Shown: piece by piece, positions 52,499-61,609 of the stretch
Layout: every line of letters begins with the position of its first letter
Position numbering within the stretch: the first letter of the stretch is position 1
Assembly (NCBI GenBank): GCA_963662525.1
Contig: OY759717.1
Location: 558,001-622,000 of the forward strand
Source: CAZSDU01 sp963662525
GTDB taxonomy: Bacteria > Bacteroidota > Bacteroidia > Bacteroidales > FEN-979
Direction of reading: 5' to 3'
DNA: 64,000 nucleotides
Position numbers and translations under genes: made by a program
Notes under the pieces: generated by a model
What the model was told of the DNA's origin: nothing
The model's database searches: none
Seen by the model: only the letters and a program-made list of their open reading frames with translations

Positions 52499-53338
52499 TT
52501 AGTAAATTTCAAAATCATTTTTCTTAAGTGCCTGTTGATAGATATCCTCCTGCATCTGAGATATCAAGTCCAGCTTACGTTTATTCAAAATAATATCCCT
52601 GATCCTGGGTTTTTCATAACTTAAAGGAGAAACACTTTCCTTGATTTTAAAATCTTTAAATCTGACCAGATAAACAAATAATGAATCCTGGTACTCAAGA
52701 TCGTGACGGTTTTTTAAAAATTCTTCCTGGTTATAGGTTTTTATCGGAATTTGCCTTAAAACATCATTAAACAGAAGCCAATTCTGATCATCCAGGAAAT
52801 AATCAGCCGCTGATCTCTCGCATAAATCCATCAGTTTATTTTTATCTTCCGGCTTTAAAGAATTCAGCAATTGCTTGAATTGCTTTTTATCAGGAGCATT
52901 AAGTTGAAGTTTAACGTATTGTAGCTGAACAATGTTATCTTTAAGCAGAAAATTATTCTGGTTGGCATCATAATAGTTTTCAATTTCCTCATCAGAAATC
53001 AGGGTATCGAGTTTTTGCCGGACCAGGGCATTCTCATAGGTATAAATAATCAGGGAATTCTTATAATTCTGAAGTTGTTTGGAGAATTCCATCTGCTCGC
53101 TGCTCAGGTTGTTTTCAGCCTGGTGAATGATCAATTGTTTCCTGACCCAACCATCGATATAAGCATGGATGAGGGTGATACTGTCAGCGGCAGTGGTTCC
53201 CGAAGGGATAACACCCTTAAGGTCTGATTCAAAGAGGTGAACATCATATACTTTTGCCACCGTTCGCTCGTTTTTTTCTTTAAAAAAAGTCGAGCAGGAA
53301 GAAAGCAAAACGAGCAGGAAAAAGATTATTTTCTTCAA
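52499..53338 (-). CDS. SurA-like lipoprotein without an intact parvulin domain
   Basis: 279 residues. The lipobox is LLSSCSTF. The sequence has the SurA/PpiD-type helical arms (IDGWVRKQLIIHQAENNLSS; DEEIENYYDANQNNFLLKDN) but the catalytic parvulin strands are not recognisable. I read it as a chaperone-only paralogue of its two neighbours. It ends 25 bp before the SurA gene and starts 7 bp after the PpiC gene's stop. Confidence 0.8.
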   Translation of the reverse strand: MKKIIFFLLVLLSSCSTFFKEKNERTVAKVYDVHLFESDLKGVIPSGTTAADSITLIHAYIDGWVRKQLIIHQAENNLSSEQMEFSKQLQNYKNSLIIYTYENALVRQKLDTLISDEEIENYYDANQNNFLLKDNIVQLQYVKLQLNAPDKKQFKQLLNSLKPEDKNKLMDLCERSAADYFLDDQNWLLFNDVLRQIPIKTYNQEEFLKNRHDLEYQDSLFVYLVRFKDFKIKESVSPLSYEKPRIRDIILNKRKLDLISQMQEDIYQQALKKNDFEIY

Positions 53339-53345
53339 ACTTTTC

Positions 53346-55334
53346 CTACTTAATTTTAGCTAATACTTCTTTGTTCACATTCACCGGATATTTCGATCTC
53401 AGGGAAGAAATCCAGGCAGTTTCAAGATAATTCTGGTAATCGGCTGTAATCAGTCCGCGTGCCTCATTCAATGCTTTTGGTTCAGGTTTCAGCACGTTTT
53501 TAACCATCACGAATACAATGCCGGAATCGGTGCTCATCTCTTTGGAGAATCCGGGTGTCCAGGCGATGGTATCTATAATCCTGTTTTCCTTTCTGGAGAA
53601 CTTTCCACTCTCGATACTGAGAACCTTTAAAGAATCAGTGTTGACTTCTTTTAGAATGGAGGCTTCATCTAAACCAGATTTAAGAAAATTCTTGACTTTT
53701 TGTAAATCTTTAGCTTTTTTAACTGTGCAGATACTCGCATCAAGACGCGTTCCCCACATATAATTCCGCTTGTTTTTTTCATAAAATTCCTTGAGTCCTG
53801 TAGTGTCTTTAACAGCTTTTGACCAGACTTTCTGATCCGTAAGGTCGAACAGAAGGATTCCATCACGGTATTCATTCATCAGGGCTTTAAATTCAGGATA
53901 TTTTTGCTCGAGCATGCTATTTTCCCATTTGACCATATTTTCGTTCAGAAAATCTTTGTACATTTTATTGATATAGCTTTCGATGTTCTCTTTTTCCTTT
54001 TTGCGTTGTTTACTTCCCAGATACTCAGTGAAATCCTGCTGACGTATCGTGAGATTACCGATTTTGAACAGGTTCTTTGTCAGATTTTTAGCCAGTTTCA
54101 CATCCCATTTTCCAAGAAAGATACTGTCAGTAACAACAGTATAAAATTCCTTCAGTGCATCTTTGTTCTCAGTAAGCTGGTATTCCTTCTTGATGCGTTC
54201 AAGGACAACTTCCTTCGATTGGTTACCACGAACATCCTTCACAAGGCGTTGCTTTATTTCCATTTTTTCCTCTTCCAGTTTTCCAGGACCTTTTTTATCA
54301 ACCAGTTTGATGATATGCCATCCATAAGGCGTCAGGATCGGGGTTGAATAATCTCCAGGAAGGTTAAGTAAAGTGATGGCATCAATAAATTCGGGAACCA
54401 TCCGGTTGACACCAAACTTCGGGAGTACCCCACCTTTTGCAGCAGATCCCTTATCATCGGAATAGGTTTTCACCAGATCTTCGAAAATGCTGCCTGATTG
54501 CAATTTTGTAAATATCGAATCAATCCTGGCTTTCGCCCTGGCGGAGTCCTGGGCTGTAGCATTCTTAGCAATTGAAATAAAAATATGGGCAACTGTGACC
54601 TTCCCCATGGCTGGTTTTCGTGCTGTTAATTTAATTACATGGAATCCATATTCAGTCCTGATAGGTTCTGAAACTTCCCCCACTTTCAGGTTATAGGCTG
54701 CACTTTCGAAAGGATAAACCATGTCAAATACGGTAAAATATCCCAGGTCACCACGGTTTCCTTTGATGTAAGGATGTTGTTGGTTCGCTTCCCGATCCTT
54801 GGCAGAGGGATCTTCTGAAAGTTCGACTGCCAGTTTTTCAAATGATTCTCCATTTTTCAGGCGTTCCTTGACTTTCACGGCTTTCTGAAAAGCAAGGAGG
54901 GTGTCGGCAGGTAAAGCATCTGCTGCCAGACGAAAAAAGATATGACTGCCCCGCAAGTCGGTAAGACTACGCTCATAGGCTTCATTGATCAGGCGATCGA
55001 CAGTGGCTTCATCTGTAAAGTAGGGTTTTGCCAACTGATCACGGTACCCATTTAACTCGGTACGGAAACTGGTCAAGGTATCCAGGCCAAGGTCTTCTGC
55101 CTCCCTGACTTTAAGTTTAAAATTGATAAACAGTTCAAGGTATTCATCCAGGGATTTTTTATCCATGGATTCGCCTTTAATATTGTTTTTCTGGTAAATC
55201 GCCATAAATTCATTTACAGTAACCCCTTTCCCTCCAATGGTCAGTAGTACATCTCTGCTATTTACCTGAGAATACGCGTGAATAGATAAAAAAATGAACA
55301 GGGTCAGAATAATTTTGAAGTTTAAGCTTTTCAT
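53346..55334 (-). CDS. Large peptidyl-prolyl isomerase with two parvulin modules (PpiC/SurA type)
   Basis: 662 residues. The signal peptide ends at about YSQ. An N-terminal SurA-like arm precedes two parvulin domains: SHIFFRLAADALPADTLLAF with GDLGYFTVFDMVYPFE, then AHIFISIAKNATAQDSARAK with GVLPKFGVNRMVPEF and GWHIIKLVDKKGPGK. The C-terminal 270 residues are helical chaperone-like arms. It should act in outer-membrane protein folding. It is the first gene of the three-gene folding cluster. Confidence 0.93.
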   Translation of the reverse strand: MKSLNFKIILTLFIFLSIHAYSQVNSRDVLLTIGGKGVTVNEFMAIYQKNNIKGESMDKKSLDEYLELFINFKLKVREAEDLGLDTLTSFRTELNGYRDQLAKPYFTDEATVDRLINEAYERSLTDLRGSHIFFRLAADALPADTLLAFQKAVKVKERLKNGESFEKLAVELSEDPSAKDREANQQHPYIKGNRGDLGYFTVFDMVYPFESAAYNLKVGEVSEPIRTEYGFHVIKLTARKPAMGKVTVAHIFISIAKNATAQDSARAKARIDSIFTKLQSGSIFEDLVKTYSDDKGSAAKGGVLPKFGVNRMVPEFIDAITLLNLPGDYSTPILTPYGWHIIKLVDKKGPGKLEEEKMEIKQRLVKDVRGNQSKEVVLERIKKEYQLTENKDALKEFYTVVTDSIFLGKWDVKLAKNLTKNLFKIGNLTIRQQDFTEYLGSKQRKKEKENIESYINKMYKDFLNENMVKWENSMLEQKYPEFKALMNEYRDGILLFDLTDQKVWSKAVKDTTGLKEFYEKNKRNYMWGTRLDASICTVKKAKDLQKVKNFLKSGLDEASILKEVNTDSLKVLSIESGKFSRKENRIIDTIAWTPGFSKEMSTDSGIVFVMVKNVLKPEPKALNEARGLITADYQNYLETAWISSLRSKYPVNVNKEVLAKIK

Positions 55335-55372
55335 AGTTCTAATAATTTTGAATAAGATGCTGTTTTAAAATT

Positions 55373-55495
55373 TTATCTGCTGTAATTTGGTGCTTCACTA
55401 ATGATGGTCACATCATGCGGGTGACTTTCCGCAACGCCTGCCGCGCTTATTTTAATGAACCGGGCTTGGTGAAGTTCTTCCATGGAAGCCGATCC
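55373..55495 (-). other. Displaced 3' end of guaB in the +1 frame
   Basis: On the minus strand the bases after the GMGYT codons encode GSASMEELHQARFIKISAAG and VAESHPHDVTIISEAPNYSR in a different frame, ending at TAA 55375-55373. This is the normal IMPDH C-terminus. One extra G next to the GG at 55495-55494 (minus strand) would join it to guaB and give 488 residues, the usual length. It also explains the apparent 110-bp gap downstream of guaB. Confidence 0.9.
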
Positions 55496-56838
55496 GTATA
55501 ACCCATTCCAGCCCGCAAACCGCCTACCATCTGATAGATGACCTCTGATAAAGATCCCTTGTAAGGGACTCTGCCAACTATACCTTCAGGAACCAGTTTT
55601 CTTATATCATCTTCTGCATCCTGAAAATACCGGTCCTTGGATCCATGCTGCATGGCTTCAATGGATCCCATTCCCCTGTATGTTTTGAATTTCCTGCCCT
55701 CAAAGATGATGGTCTCTCCAGGTGATTCATCCACACCGGCAAAAAGTGATCCAGCCATGATCGAATTGGCTCCGGCGGCAATCGCTTTCACAATATCACC
55801 GGTATACCGAATACCTCCATCGGCAATGGTTGCCACCCCGCTTCCTTTCAGTGCCTGGGTAACAGCATAAATTGCCGAAAGCTGTGGTATGCCTATTCCG
55901 GCAATGATGCGGGTAGTACAAATGGAACCCGGACCAATGCCTACCTTAACCGCATCCACACCAATGGTTGCCAGGTCCCTGGCTGCTTCTGCAGTTCCGA
56001 TATTGCCTACGACAAGATCAACCAGGGGGTAAACGGCTTTGACTTTTTTTGCCATCTCCATCACTCCCATTGAATGACCATGGGCCGTATCGATCACAAT
56101 GGCATCGACTCCCTCTCGTACCAATGCAGAAACCCGTTCCATGGTATCGGCAGCAATGCCGACAGCTGCAGCGACACGTAAACGGCCGAGACTGTCCTTG
56201 CAGGCATTCGGACGGGCTTTTATCTTGATAATATCTTTGTATGTAATCAAACCCACCAGCTTATTCTGCTTATCAACAACCGGAAGTTTTTCGATTTTGT
56301 GTTTCTGAAGAATAGCTTCTGCCTGTTCAAAATCAGTGAATTCACTGATTGTTATCACATTGCTGGTCATAACTTCTGTGACAGGGCGGGCCAGGTCGCG
56401 TTCAAAACGCAGGTCGCGGTTGGTTACAATACCAACCAGTTCATGCAGGGTATTTACAACCGGGATCCCACCGATACTGTGCTCCTTCATCATGGCCAGG
56501 GCATCAGAAACCAGGGCATCTTCCAATAAAGTAACCGGATCGAGAATAGTGCCATTTTCAGCCCTTTTTACTTTCCTGACCTGCAGGGCCTGAGCCTCAA
56601 TGGTCATGTTCTTATGTAATACACCTATTCCGCCCTCCTGGGCCATGGCAATGGCCATACGGGATTCTGTAACCGTATCCATAGCAGCGGAAAGGATGGG
56701 AATATTGAGCTTGATGTTCCGGGAAAGCTGTGAGGTAATGTCAACATTTCGCGGCAGAACCGATGAGTACGCGGGTACCAGCAACACATCATCGTATGTC
56801 AGCCCTTCCCCAAAAAATTTATCTGAATTCAGGAACAT
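55447..56838 (-). CDS. guaB: IMP dehydrogenase, frameshifted near the 3' end
   Basis: 463 residues as it stands. IMPDH oxidises IMP to XMP with NAD+, the committed step of GMP synthesis. The catalytic Cys307 is in GIGPGSICTTR; two CBS domains occupy residues about 95-205; the N-terminal EGLTYDDVLLVPAYSSVLPR and the ELTP-region flap (RYFQDAEDDIRKLVPEGIVG) are intact. The last 15 residues (DRLPWKNFTKPGSLK) are foreign: the true tail is in another frame from 55495 on. The lost part includes the potassium-binding/C-terminal GXXESHPHDV segment. A sequencing error is the simpler explanation because the gene is otherwise perfect; a real frameshift would impair it. Confidence 0.93.
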   Translation of the reverse strand: MFLNSDKFFGEGLTYDDVLLVPAYSSVLPRNVDITSQLSRNIKLNIPILSAAMDTVTESRMAIAMAQEGGIGVLHKNMTIEAQALQVRKVKRAENGTILDPVTLLEDALVSDALAMMKEHSIGGIPVVNTLHELVGIVTNRDLRFERDLARPVTEVMTSNVITISEFTDFEQAEAILQKHKIEKLPVVDKQNKLVGLITYKDIIKIKARPNACKDSLGRLRVAAAVGIAADTMERVSALVREGVDAIVIDTAHGHSMGVMEMAKKVKAVYPLVDLVVGNIGTAEAARDLATIGVDAVKVGIGPGSICTTRIIAGIGIPQLSAIYAVTQALKGSGVATIADGGIRYTGDIVKAIAAGANSIMAGSLFAGVDESPGETIIFEGRKFKTYRGMGSIEAMQHGSKDRYFQDAEDDIRKLVPEGIVGRVPYKGSLSEVIYQMVGGLRAGMGYTDRLPWKNFTKPGSLK

Positions 56839-56858
56839 AGGCCTAAATTTTAGGTGTG

Positions 56859-56866
56859 CAAAGTTA
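56859..56866 (-). promoter_or_regulatory. Putative -7 box for guaB
   Basis: TAACTTTG on the minus strand matches TAnnTTTG, 20 bases before the guaB ATG at 56838. The -33 element is not obvious. Confidence 0.4.
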
Positions 56867-57108
56867 AGAAAAAAAATAATCTGTAATGATGATAACGAAG
56901 GATGTAAAGGAATTATTACGGGTATAATTTTTACCCAATGGGTTGGAAATACATTTTAAAAATATCCGAATATACCTGGGTCCAGAACAGGCTAAGGTGT
57001 CCGGTGAACTTCATCTTTTGAGGTTGAATATGGTTTAAAATAAATATCTGCTTCTAAAGATATAAAATTAAAAAAACAGGAGAATAAAAAATCCACAGGG
57101 ATTCTTTG

Positions 57109-57116
57109 TAATTTTG
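57109..57116 (+). promoter_or_regulatory. Putative -7 box for the acyltransferase unit
   Basis: TAATTTTG matches TAnnTTTG, 32 bases before ATG 57149. No clear -33 TTTG. Confidence 0.4.
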
Positions 57117-57148
57117 TCCGCCCTTGTTATCCGCAAGAATGATAAAAT

Positions 57149-57925
57149 ATGCTCATTAACAGCGAATACCATACACCGGAGGATCTGCCCCGCTCGCTGG
57201 GTGATACACTTTCCCTCAACACCAGATTATACTTCATGGGCCGGTACATCGGTATTATTTTCTCAACACGAAGGGCGGCTATCAAAGGCTTGTACGACAC
57301 CCAAGCATGGGTTGATTCCTCTCTTTTTATTTTCCATCTGATAGAAGAATGCGGCGGACGTTTTCATATTACCGGTCTCGATAATATCAGGAATACGGAA
57401 GGACCGGTCATTTTTCTGAGTAATCATATGAGTACCCTTGAAACCATGGTATTCCCTGGCATTATACAACCCCTGAAAGAAGTTACTTTTGTAGTCAAAG
57501 ATGCACTGGTAAAACATTTTGCCTTCAGGGATGTAATGCTGTCCAGAAACCCCATTGTTCTTAGCAGGGAAAATCCAAGGGAAGATTTCAGGATCGTGAT
57601 GGAAAAAGGGCCTGAATACCTGAACAGCGGGAAGTCCATCATAATTTTCCCCCAGAGTACACGCAGGATAACATTCAATCCAGCTGAATTTAATTCCCTG
57701 GGTACGAAGCTCGCGTTGAAGACAGGAGCAAGGATCATTCCCGTGGCTATCAAAACCGATTTCTGGGGAAATGGCCGCTACACCGGTTACCTTGGCCCGA
57801 TCAACAGAAAAAAGCCTGTTCATATGGCTTTTGGAGAGCCCATTAAAGTTACGGGAAACGGAAAAAATGAACATCAAAATATCATCGACTTCATTAGTGA
57901 TCACCTGAAAACCTGGAACCAATAA
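57149..57925 (+). CDS. Lysophospholipid acyltransferase-family protein with variant active site
   Basis: 258 residues. The PlsC fold is recognisable, but both active-site blocks deviate. The HX4D dyad appears as SNHMSTLETM, with Glu98 in place of Asp five residues after His93. The FPEGTR block appears as FPQSTR (167-172). It is followed by FNSLGTKLALKTGARIIPVA, a conserved family stretch. I infer an acyltransferase acting on a glycerophospholipid or another acyl acceptor at the inner membrane. Its stop is directly followed by the START-like gene ATG (TAAATG). Confidence 0.82.
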   Translation: MLINSEYHTPEDLPRSLGDTLSLNTRLYFMGRYIGIIFSTRRAAIKGLYDTQAWVDSSLFIFHLIEECGGRFHITGLDNIRNTEGPVIFLSNHMSTLETMVFPGIIQPLKEVTFVVKDALVKHFAFRDVMLSRNPIVLSRENPREDFRIVMEKGPEYLNSGKSIIIFPQSTRRITFNPAEFNSLGTKLALKTGARIIPVAIKTDFWGNGRYTGYLGPINRKKPVHMAFGEPIKVTGNGKNEHQNIIDFISDHLKTWNQ

Positions 57926-58315
57926 ATGGAAGCTTTCGAGATTCAGACTACATTTCCCGTTTCAGCCATGGAATTATACCTTGCATGGCTTGACAGTAAA
58001 GTCCATTCAGCTATGACAGGCACTCAGGCTGAGATAGATCCTTCACCGGAAGGCGGATTCAGTATTTTCGGAGGATACATTACCGGTAAAAATGTGGAGC
58101 TAATCCCGGGAGAAAGGATTGTTCAACGCTGGAGAACCACCGAATTTCCTATCAATAGTCCGGATTCTGTGCTAAAAGTGATTTTCGAAGAAATGGGAAA
58201 GGCGACAAAGATGATCATACGTCATACGAAGATCCCTGAAGGACAAGCAAAAGATTACCGTCAGGGTTGGAAAGAATTTTACTTCCGGCCTATGAAAGCC
58301 TATTTTGGAAAATAG
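57926..58315 (+). CDS. SRPBCC/AHSA1-type START-like domain protein
   Basis: 129 residues. The pattern FEIQTTFPVSAMELYLAWLD ... FSIFGGYITGKNVELIPGER ... QRWRTTEFP ... GWKEFYFRPMKAYF is that of the Aha1-like START domain, a hydrophobic-ligand-binding helix-grip fold. It is cytoplasmic, with no signal peptide. No gap separates it from the acyltransferase gene, so the two are translationally linked; lipid-substrate handling is a plausible but unproven connection. Confidence 0.88.
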   Translation: MEAFEIQTTFPVSAMELYLAWLDSKVHSAMTGTQAEIDPSPEGGFSIFGGYITGKNVELIPGERIVQRWRTTEFPINSPDSVLKVIFEEMGKATKMIIRHTKIPEGQAKDYRQGWKEFYFRPMKAYFGK

Positions 58316-58375
58316 GATGATGGCAGGATCACCTGCTCCATTCCAGGAAATAATATCATCCAGCAAAATTGCTCC

Positions 58376-59458
58376 ATGTTGAACAACTTCCTCCGCTTAA
58401 TTAAAATTCCGGTCGCCTTGCAGGGTCAGCCCTATATCCGACAGGAAGCCTGCAGTATCTGTAGTGAAACAAGAGGATTAAAAATCGGAGCGGTTGATTT
58501 CTGGGACCTTCAGGAAGCAAACCTTATTAAATGTACAAATTGCAGACATATTCAGCTCGATCCAAAACTCACACCGGAGCATACAGAAACCGGATGTAAT
58601 GCCTATTACTCCTATGAAAACCAAAACAGTTCCGGGCATGAAAAAGAGCGTAACCTCGTCAGGAACTATCGCCGGGGTATACTGTTTGGATATAAACTAA
58701 AGAAAAAGGGATTTTCACCTCAAGACCTGCTAGAACTTGGACCAGGCTCAGGATATTTTTCCCTTGGGATACAACATCTTTTTCCCAACTGCAAGATCAC
58801 CGTGATGGATGTTGTGGAACAGGTGCTTGAAAAAAACCAGAGAGATCATCATTTTTCGACATTGAAAGGAAAAATAGAAGACTGCCGTTTACTTGGCGAA
58901 CAAAAATTCGACCTTATTATTGCCCGGGACATCCTTGAACATATCAATGACATTTCGCTGGCCATTGAAAACATTTCATTCCTGTTAAAGAAAGGCGGCT
59001 TATTACATTTTCTCACTCCCAACGGGCATGAAGATGTCTGGGGGCATTATCTTTTCTGGAGAAGGACCGGGACCCCTTCCGAGCTTTTAATCAATCATGT
59101 CAATTATTTTGACGGGCAGGGACTGCTCGATCTCCTGAAGAAATATCAACTCCTGCCAGTGAAATATTTTACTTTTCAGTTTAAAACAACGTTGAGAGGC
59201 AAAGGATGGTCGAGAAAGGAGCGTCTGGAAGCAATCAAATCCAGGAAGCAATCAGCATCCGTGATCTTGTCAACCTCGTTGTCAGCCGTTTCAGGTTCGG
59301 ATGACAAGGAGTGGAATATCCCGAAACAATGGTATTTCAGGCAAACATTTCACAGGATTGGGATTTTTTTATCCTGGTATCATCATCGTGTTATTTTCAA
59401 GTTGCCTCCCCGGTATAATATGGGGCATGAAATTCATGGTATATTTATTAAAAACTGA
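58376..59458 (+). CDS. SAM-dependent methyltransferase with N-terminal zinc-binding region
   Basis: 360 residues. Residues about 26-57 contain CSIC and CTNC pairs, probably a zinc site. The Rossmann core follows, with motif I LLELGPGSGYFSLGIQH (near residue 118), the acidic residue in ITVMDVV, and ARDILEHIND as the post-motif typical of Methyltransf_23 proteins. The C-terminal part is hydrophobic and basic. Such proteins often methylate sugars or quinones in surface-polysaccharide pathways; the target is unknown. NhaA starts 3 bp downstream. Confidence 0.85.
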   Translation: MLNNFLRLIKIPVALQGQPYIRQEACSICSETRGLKIGAVDFWDLQEANLIKCTNCRHIQLDPKLTPEHTETGCNAYYSYENQNSSGHEKERNLVRNYRRGILFGYKLKKKGFSPQDLLELGPGSGYFSLGIQHLFPNCKITVMDVVEQVLEKNQRDHHFSTLKGKIEDCRLLGEQKFDLIIARDILEHINDISLAIENISFLLKKGGLLHFLTPNGHEDVWGHYLFWRRTGTPSELLINHVNYFDGQGLLDLLKKYQLLPVKYFTFQFKTTLRGKGWSRKERLEAIKSRKQSASVILSTSLSAVSGSDDKEWNIPKQWYFRQTFHRIGIFLSWYHHRVIFKLPPRYNMGHEIHGIFIKN

Positions 59459-59461
59459 CCC

Positions 59462-60640
59462 ATGGCATTCCGCAAAATACTCATAAATCCCATCAGGGAG
59501 CTGGACGAACATGGGAAACTTGCCGGTTTATTGCTGGTCATGGCTACTGTAATTTCACTGATGCTGAGTAATTCCGATTTTTCCGCGGGTTATCTTAAAT
59601 TATGGGATACAGAGATCGGATTTTCTTTCCTGCACAAATCAATAGTTCACTGGGTTAACGACGGCCTGATGCCTGTTTTTTTCCTTCTTGTGGGCATTGA
59701 AATAAAAAGAGAAGTGATAAGCGGAGAACTATCCCATCCGCGTCAGGCCATACTTCCGATAGCCGCGGCCCTGGGAGGAATCATGGTGCCAGCCCTGGTC
59801 TATTTTTTCTTCACTTTCCGTCAGGGAGAATCCATGAGGGGCTGGGCAATTCCAACCGCCACCGACATTGCTTTTTCCCTGGGGATCTTATCCTTGCTCG
59901 GGAGCCGGATCCCTTTTACATTAAAAGTATTTCTGACTGCCCTGGCAATCATCGACGACCTGGGCGCCATCCTGATCATCGCGGTTTTTTATACTACTTC
60001 CCTTCAACTAAACATGCTGTTTTTTGCCGGCATCGCATTGATGGTCATGATTGTCATGAACCGTTTTCATGTCAGATTTTCCCTCCTGTACCTGATCGCG
60101 GGAGGACTTCTCTGGTACTTCATCCTGAAGTCAGGGATACATCCCACCATCGCCGGAGTGCTTGCCGCAATGGTGATACCTGTTTCACTGGCAGAAAGCC
60201 TCGAACATAAACTTGACCGCCCTGTGTATTATTTTATCCTTCCATTGTTTGCCCTTGCCAATACAGCTATCCCTATTTCAATAGATCTGGCAGGAAATTT
60301 CACTTCCACCCTCAGCCTGGGTATCATCTTTGGACTCTTTCTGGGAAAACCCATCGGTATATTATTATCAACCTCCCTCATGATAAAATGGAAATTCAGT
60401 GATATACCCGGAGGTATAAACTGGAATCATCTTATCGGGATGGGATGCCTGGCCGGAATTGGTTTCACCATGTCGCTTTTCATTGCCGGCTTGTCATTTA
60501 CCGATCATTTACTTCTGAACACCTCAAAACTGGCAATAATTATCGGTTCAATATTATCGGCAGCAGCAGGCATTATCATTTTAGGCAGAGGGGCGAAAAT
60601 TAAGGAAGAAGAAAATGCCGACCCGGGATTATTGAGATGA
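59462..60640 (+). CDS. nhaA: Na+/H+ antiporter NhaA
   Basis: 392 residues, about 12 membrane segments. The two ion-binding aspartates are Asp165 and Asp166 in LAIIDDLGAILIIA, matching Asp163/Asp164 of the E. coli protein. GWAIPTATDIAFSLG and GIHPTIAGVLAAM are further family motifs. It exports Na+ in exchange for protons, supporting pH and sodium homeostasis. Its last 12 bases overlap the convergent lipoprotein gene. Confidence 0.97.
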   Translation: MAFRKILINPIRELDEHGKLAGLLLVMATVISLMLSNSDFSAGYLKLWDTEIGFSFLHKSIVHWVNDGLMPVFFLLVGIEIKREVISGELSHPRQAILPIAAALGGIMVPALVYFFFTFRQGESMRGWAIPTATDIAFSLGILSLLGSRIPFTLKVFLTALAIIDDLGAILIIAVFYTTSLQLNMLFFAGIALMVMIVMNRFHVRFSLLYLIAGGLLWYFILKSGIHPTIAGVLAAMVIPVSLAESLEHKLDRPVYYFILPLFALANTAIPISIDLAGNFTSTLSLGIIFGLFLGKPIGILLSTSLMIKWKFSDIPGGINWNHLIGMGCLAGIGFTMSLFIAGLSFTDHLLLNTSKLAIIIGSILSAAAGIIILGRGAKIKEEENADPGLLR

Positions 60641-61234
60641 ATAATCTGTTTTAACCGTGATGAATCCGGGATAAGTTATGGCCGACTGCCCGACCATGAT
60701 CGTGGGCCGGAGCTTTACTTTAAAACGCGTCGGGGATTTGCCTTTCCCGGAAAGATTCAGTCCGAAATTGACCAGGGCTTCTGCTGATTTTCCTTGTAAA
60801 ACCTGCTTAAGATTAACATTTACGTTTACCGGAATAACTGCCACCCCATTGTTGGGAGGTATCACGAATGCCTTATCCAGGCTGCCCGAAGTCATCTGAA
60901 TATCGTCAATGAATAAAATCCAGTCGATCCGGTTTAATCCGGCCGGTTTGTCGTTGGGATTGCGTCCCAGCATATTAATCTGTAACGATAACGGAAAAAC
61001 CGGTCCGGCGATGCTGGTCATAAGTTTGCCGACATCAATGATACTCAGATCTGCCAGAGAAGTAATATTTTGCACGAAGATCCCTGCAAGGTAAACATTC
61101 TCCACAGAGCGTATCTGAAACTCACATTTCCCCAGCGACGCTGCCTGCTGCATCTGACGGGAAAGGGAACATCCCGAAAAGAAGATCCCAGATCCAATAA
61201 TAAAACAGGATAACAGGAATTTTCCTTTATACAC
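60629..61234 (-). CDS. LEA-type (WHy-like) lipoprotein
   Basis: 201 residues. Lipobox IFFSGCSLS. The mature protein shows the beta-sandwich repeats of the LEA_2/WHy family (QIRSVENVYLAGIFVQNITS; VSLSLQINM-type strands; AVIPVNVNVNLKQVL). Bacterial members are thought to be envelope-associated; no activity is known. It is convergent with nhaA. Confidence 0.78.
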   Translation of the reverse strand: MYKGKFLLSCFIIGSGIFFSGCSLSRQMQQAASLGKCEFQIRSVENVYLAGIFVQNITSLADLSIIDVGKLMTSIAGPVFPLSLQINMLGRNPNDKPAGLNRIDWILFIDDIQMTSGSLDKAFVIPPNNGVAVIPVNVNVNLKQVLQGKSAEALVNFGLNLSGKGKSPTRFKVKLRPTIMVGQSAITYPGFITVKTDYSSQ

Positions 61235-61271
61235 TTTGAAGAATGATAGGTTTCATGGAGGAAAAAACACG

Positions 61272-61520
61272 CTATACAGCGATAACTAAAAGCTTGTCCC
61301 CATCAATAACATTATTAGATTTGAGAGAGTTATAATGGTTTAATTCCGTTGAAGGAGTCTGAGAAGCACTTCTTGTCATCTTCCAGATTTTACCGACGGG
61401 AGCGCCGTGTTTCTTGGCGTACCTAATGGAAAGTTCTGCAGGAGTTACAATTTCAAAATCGATAGCATTGAATGTGTCGCCGATTGTGTTTAAATCAGCA
61501 GTAACATGAATGGTCCCCAT
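61272..61520 (-). CDS. Small protein of unknown function, 82 residues
   Basis: 82 residues starting MGTIHVTADLNTIGD. It is soluble, with no signal or membrane segment, and ends in SNNVIDGDKLLVIAV, a strand-turn-strand that recalls the C-terminal part of ubiquitin-like beta-grasp folds (L-x-DGD-x-L). I do not recognise the family. It lies alone between the LEA lipoprotein (37 bp) and the divergent sensor gene. Confidence 0.6.
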   Translation of the reverse strand: MGTIHVTADLNTIGDTFNAIDFEIVTPAELSIRYAKKHGAPVGKIWKMTRSASQTPSTELNHYNSLKSNNVIDGDKLLVIAV

Positions 61521-61609
61521 AGCTTTATAATTTAGGTTAAAATAATTGCTACTAAATTACAAAAACACTTGAAAAAAAATATAAATTTGATAGGAAAATT
61601 TTTGGTCAT

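Larger units (their letters stand above)
56839..57148. other. 310-bp divergent intergenic region, guaB / acyltransferase
   Basis: This AT-rich gap holds the putative guaB -7 box at its left end and the putative acyltransferase -7 box (57109-57116) at its right end. I see no tRNA, hairpin terminator, riboswitch-like structure or credible small gene in it. Confidence 0.6.

Noticed and set aside
57263..57922. 219-codon minus-strand open frame over the acyltransferase gene
   Set aside because: The plus frame has recognisable acyltransferase motifs; the minus frame has none.
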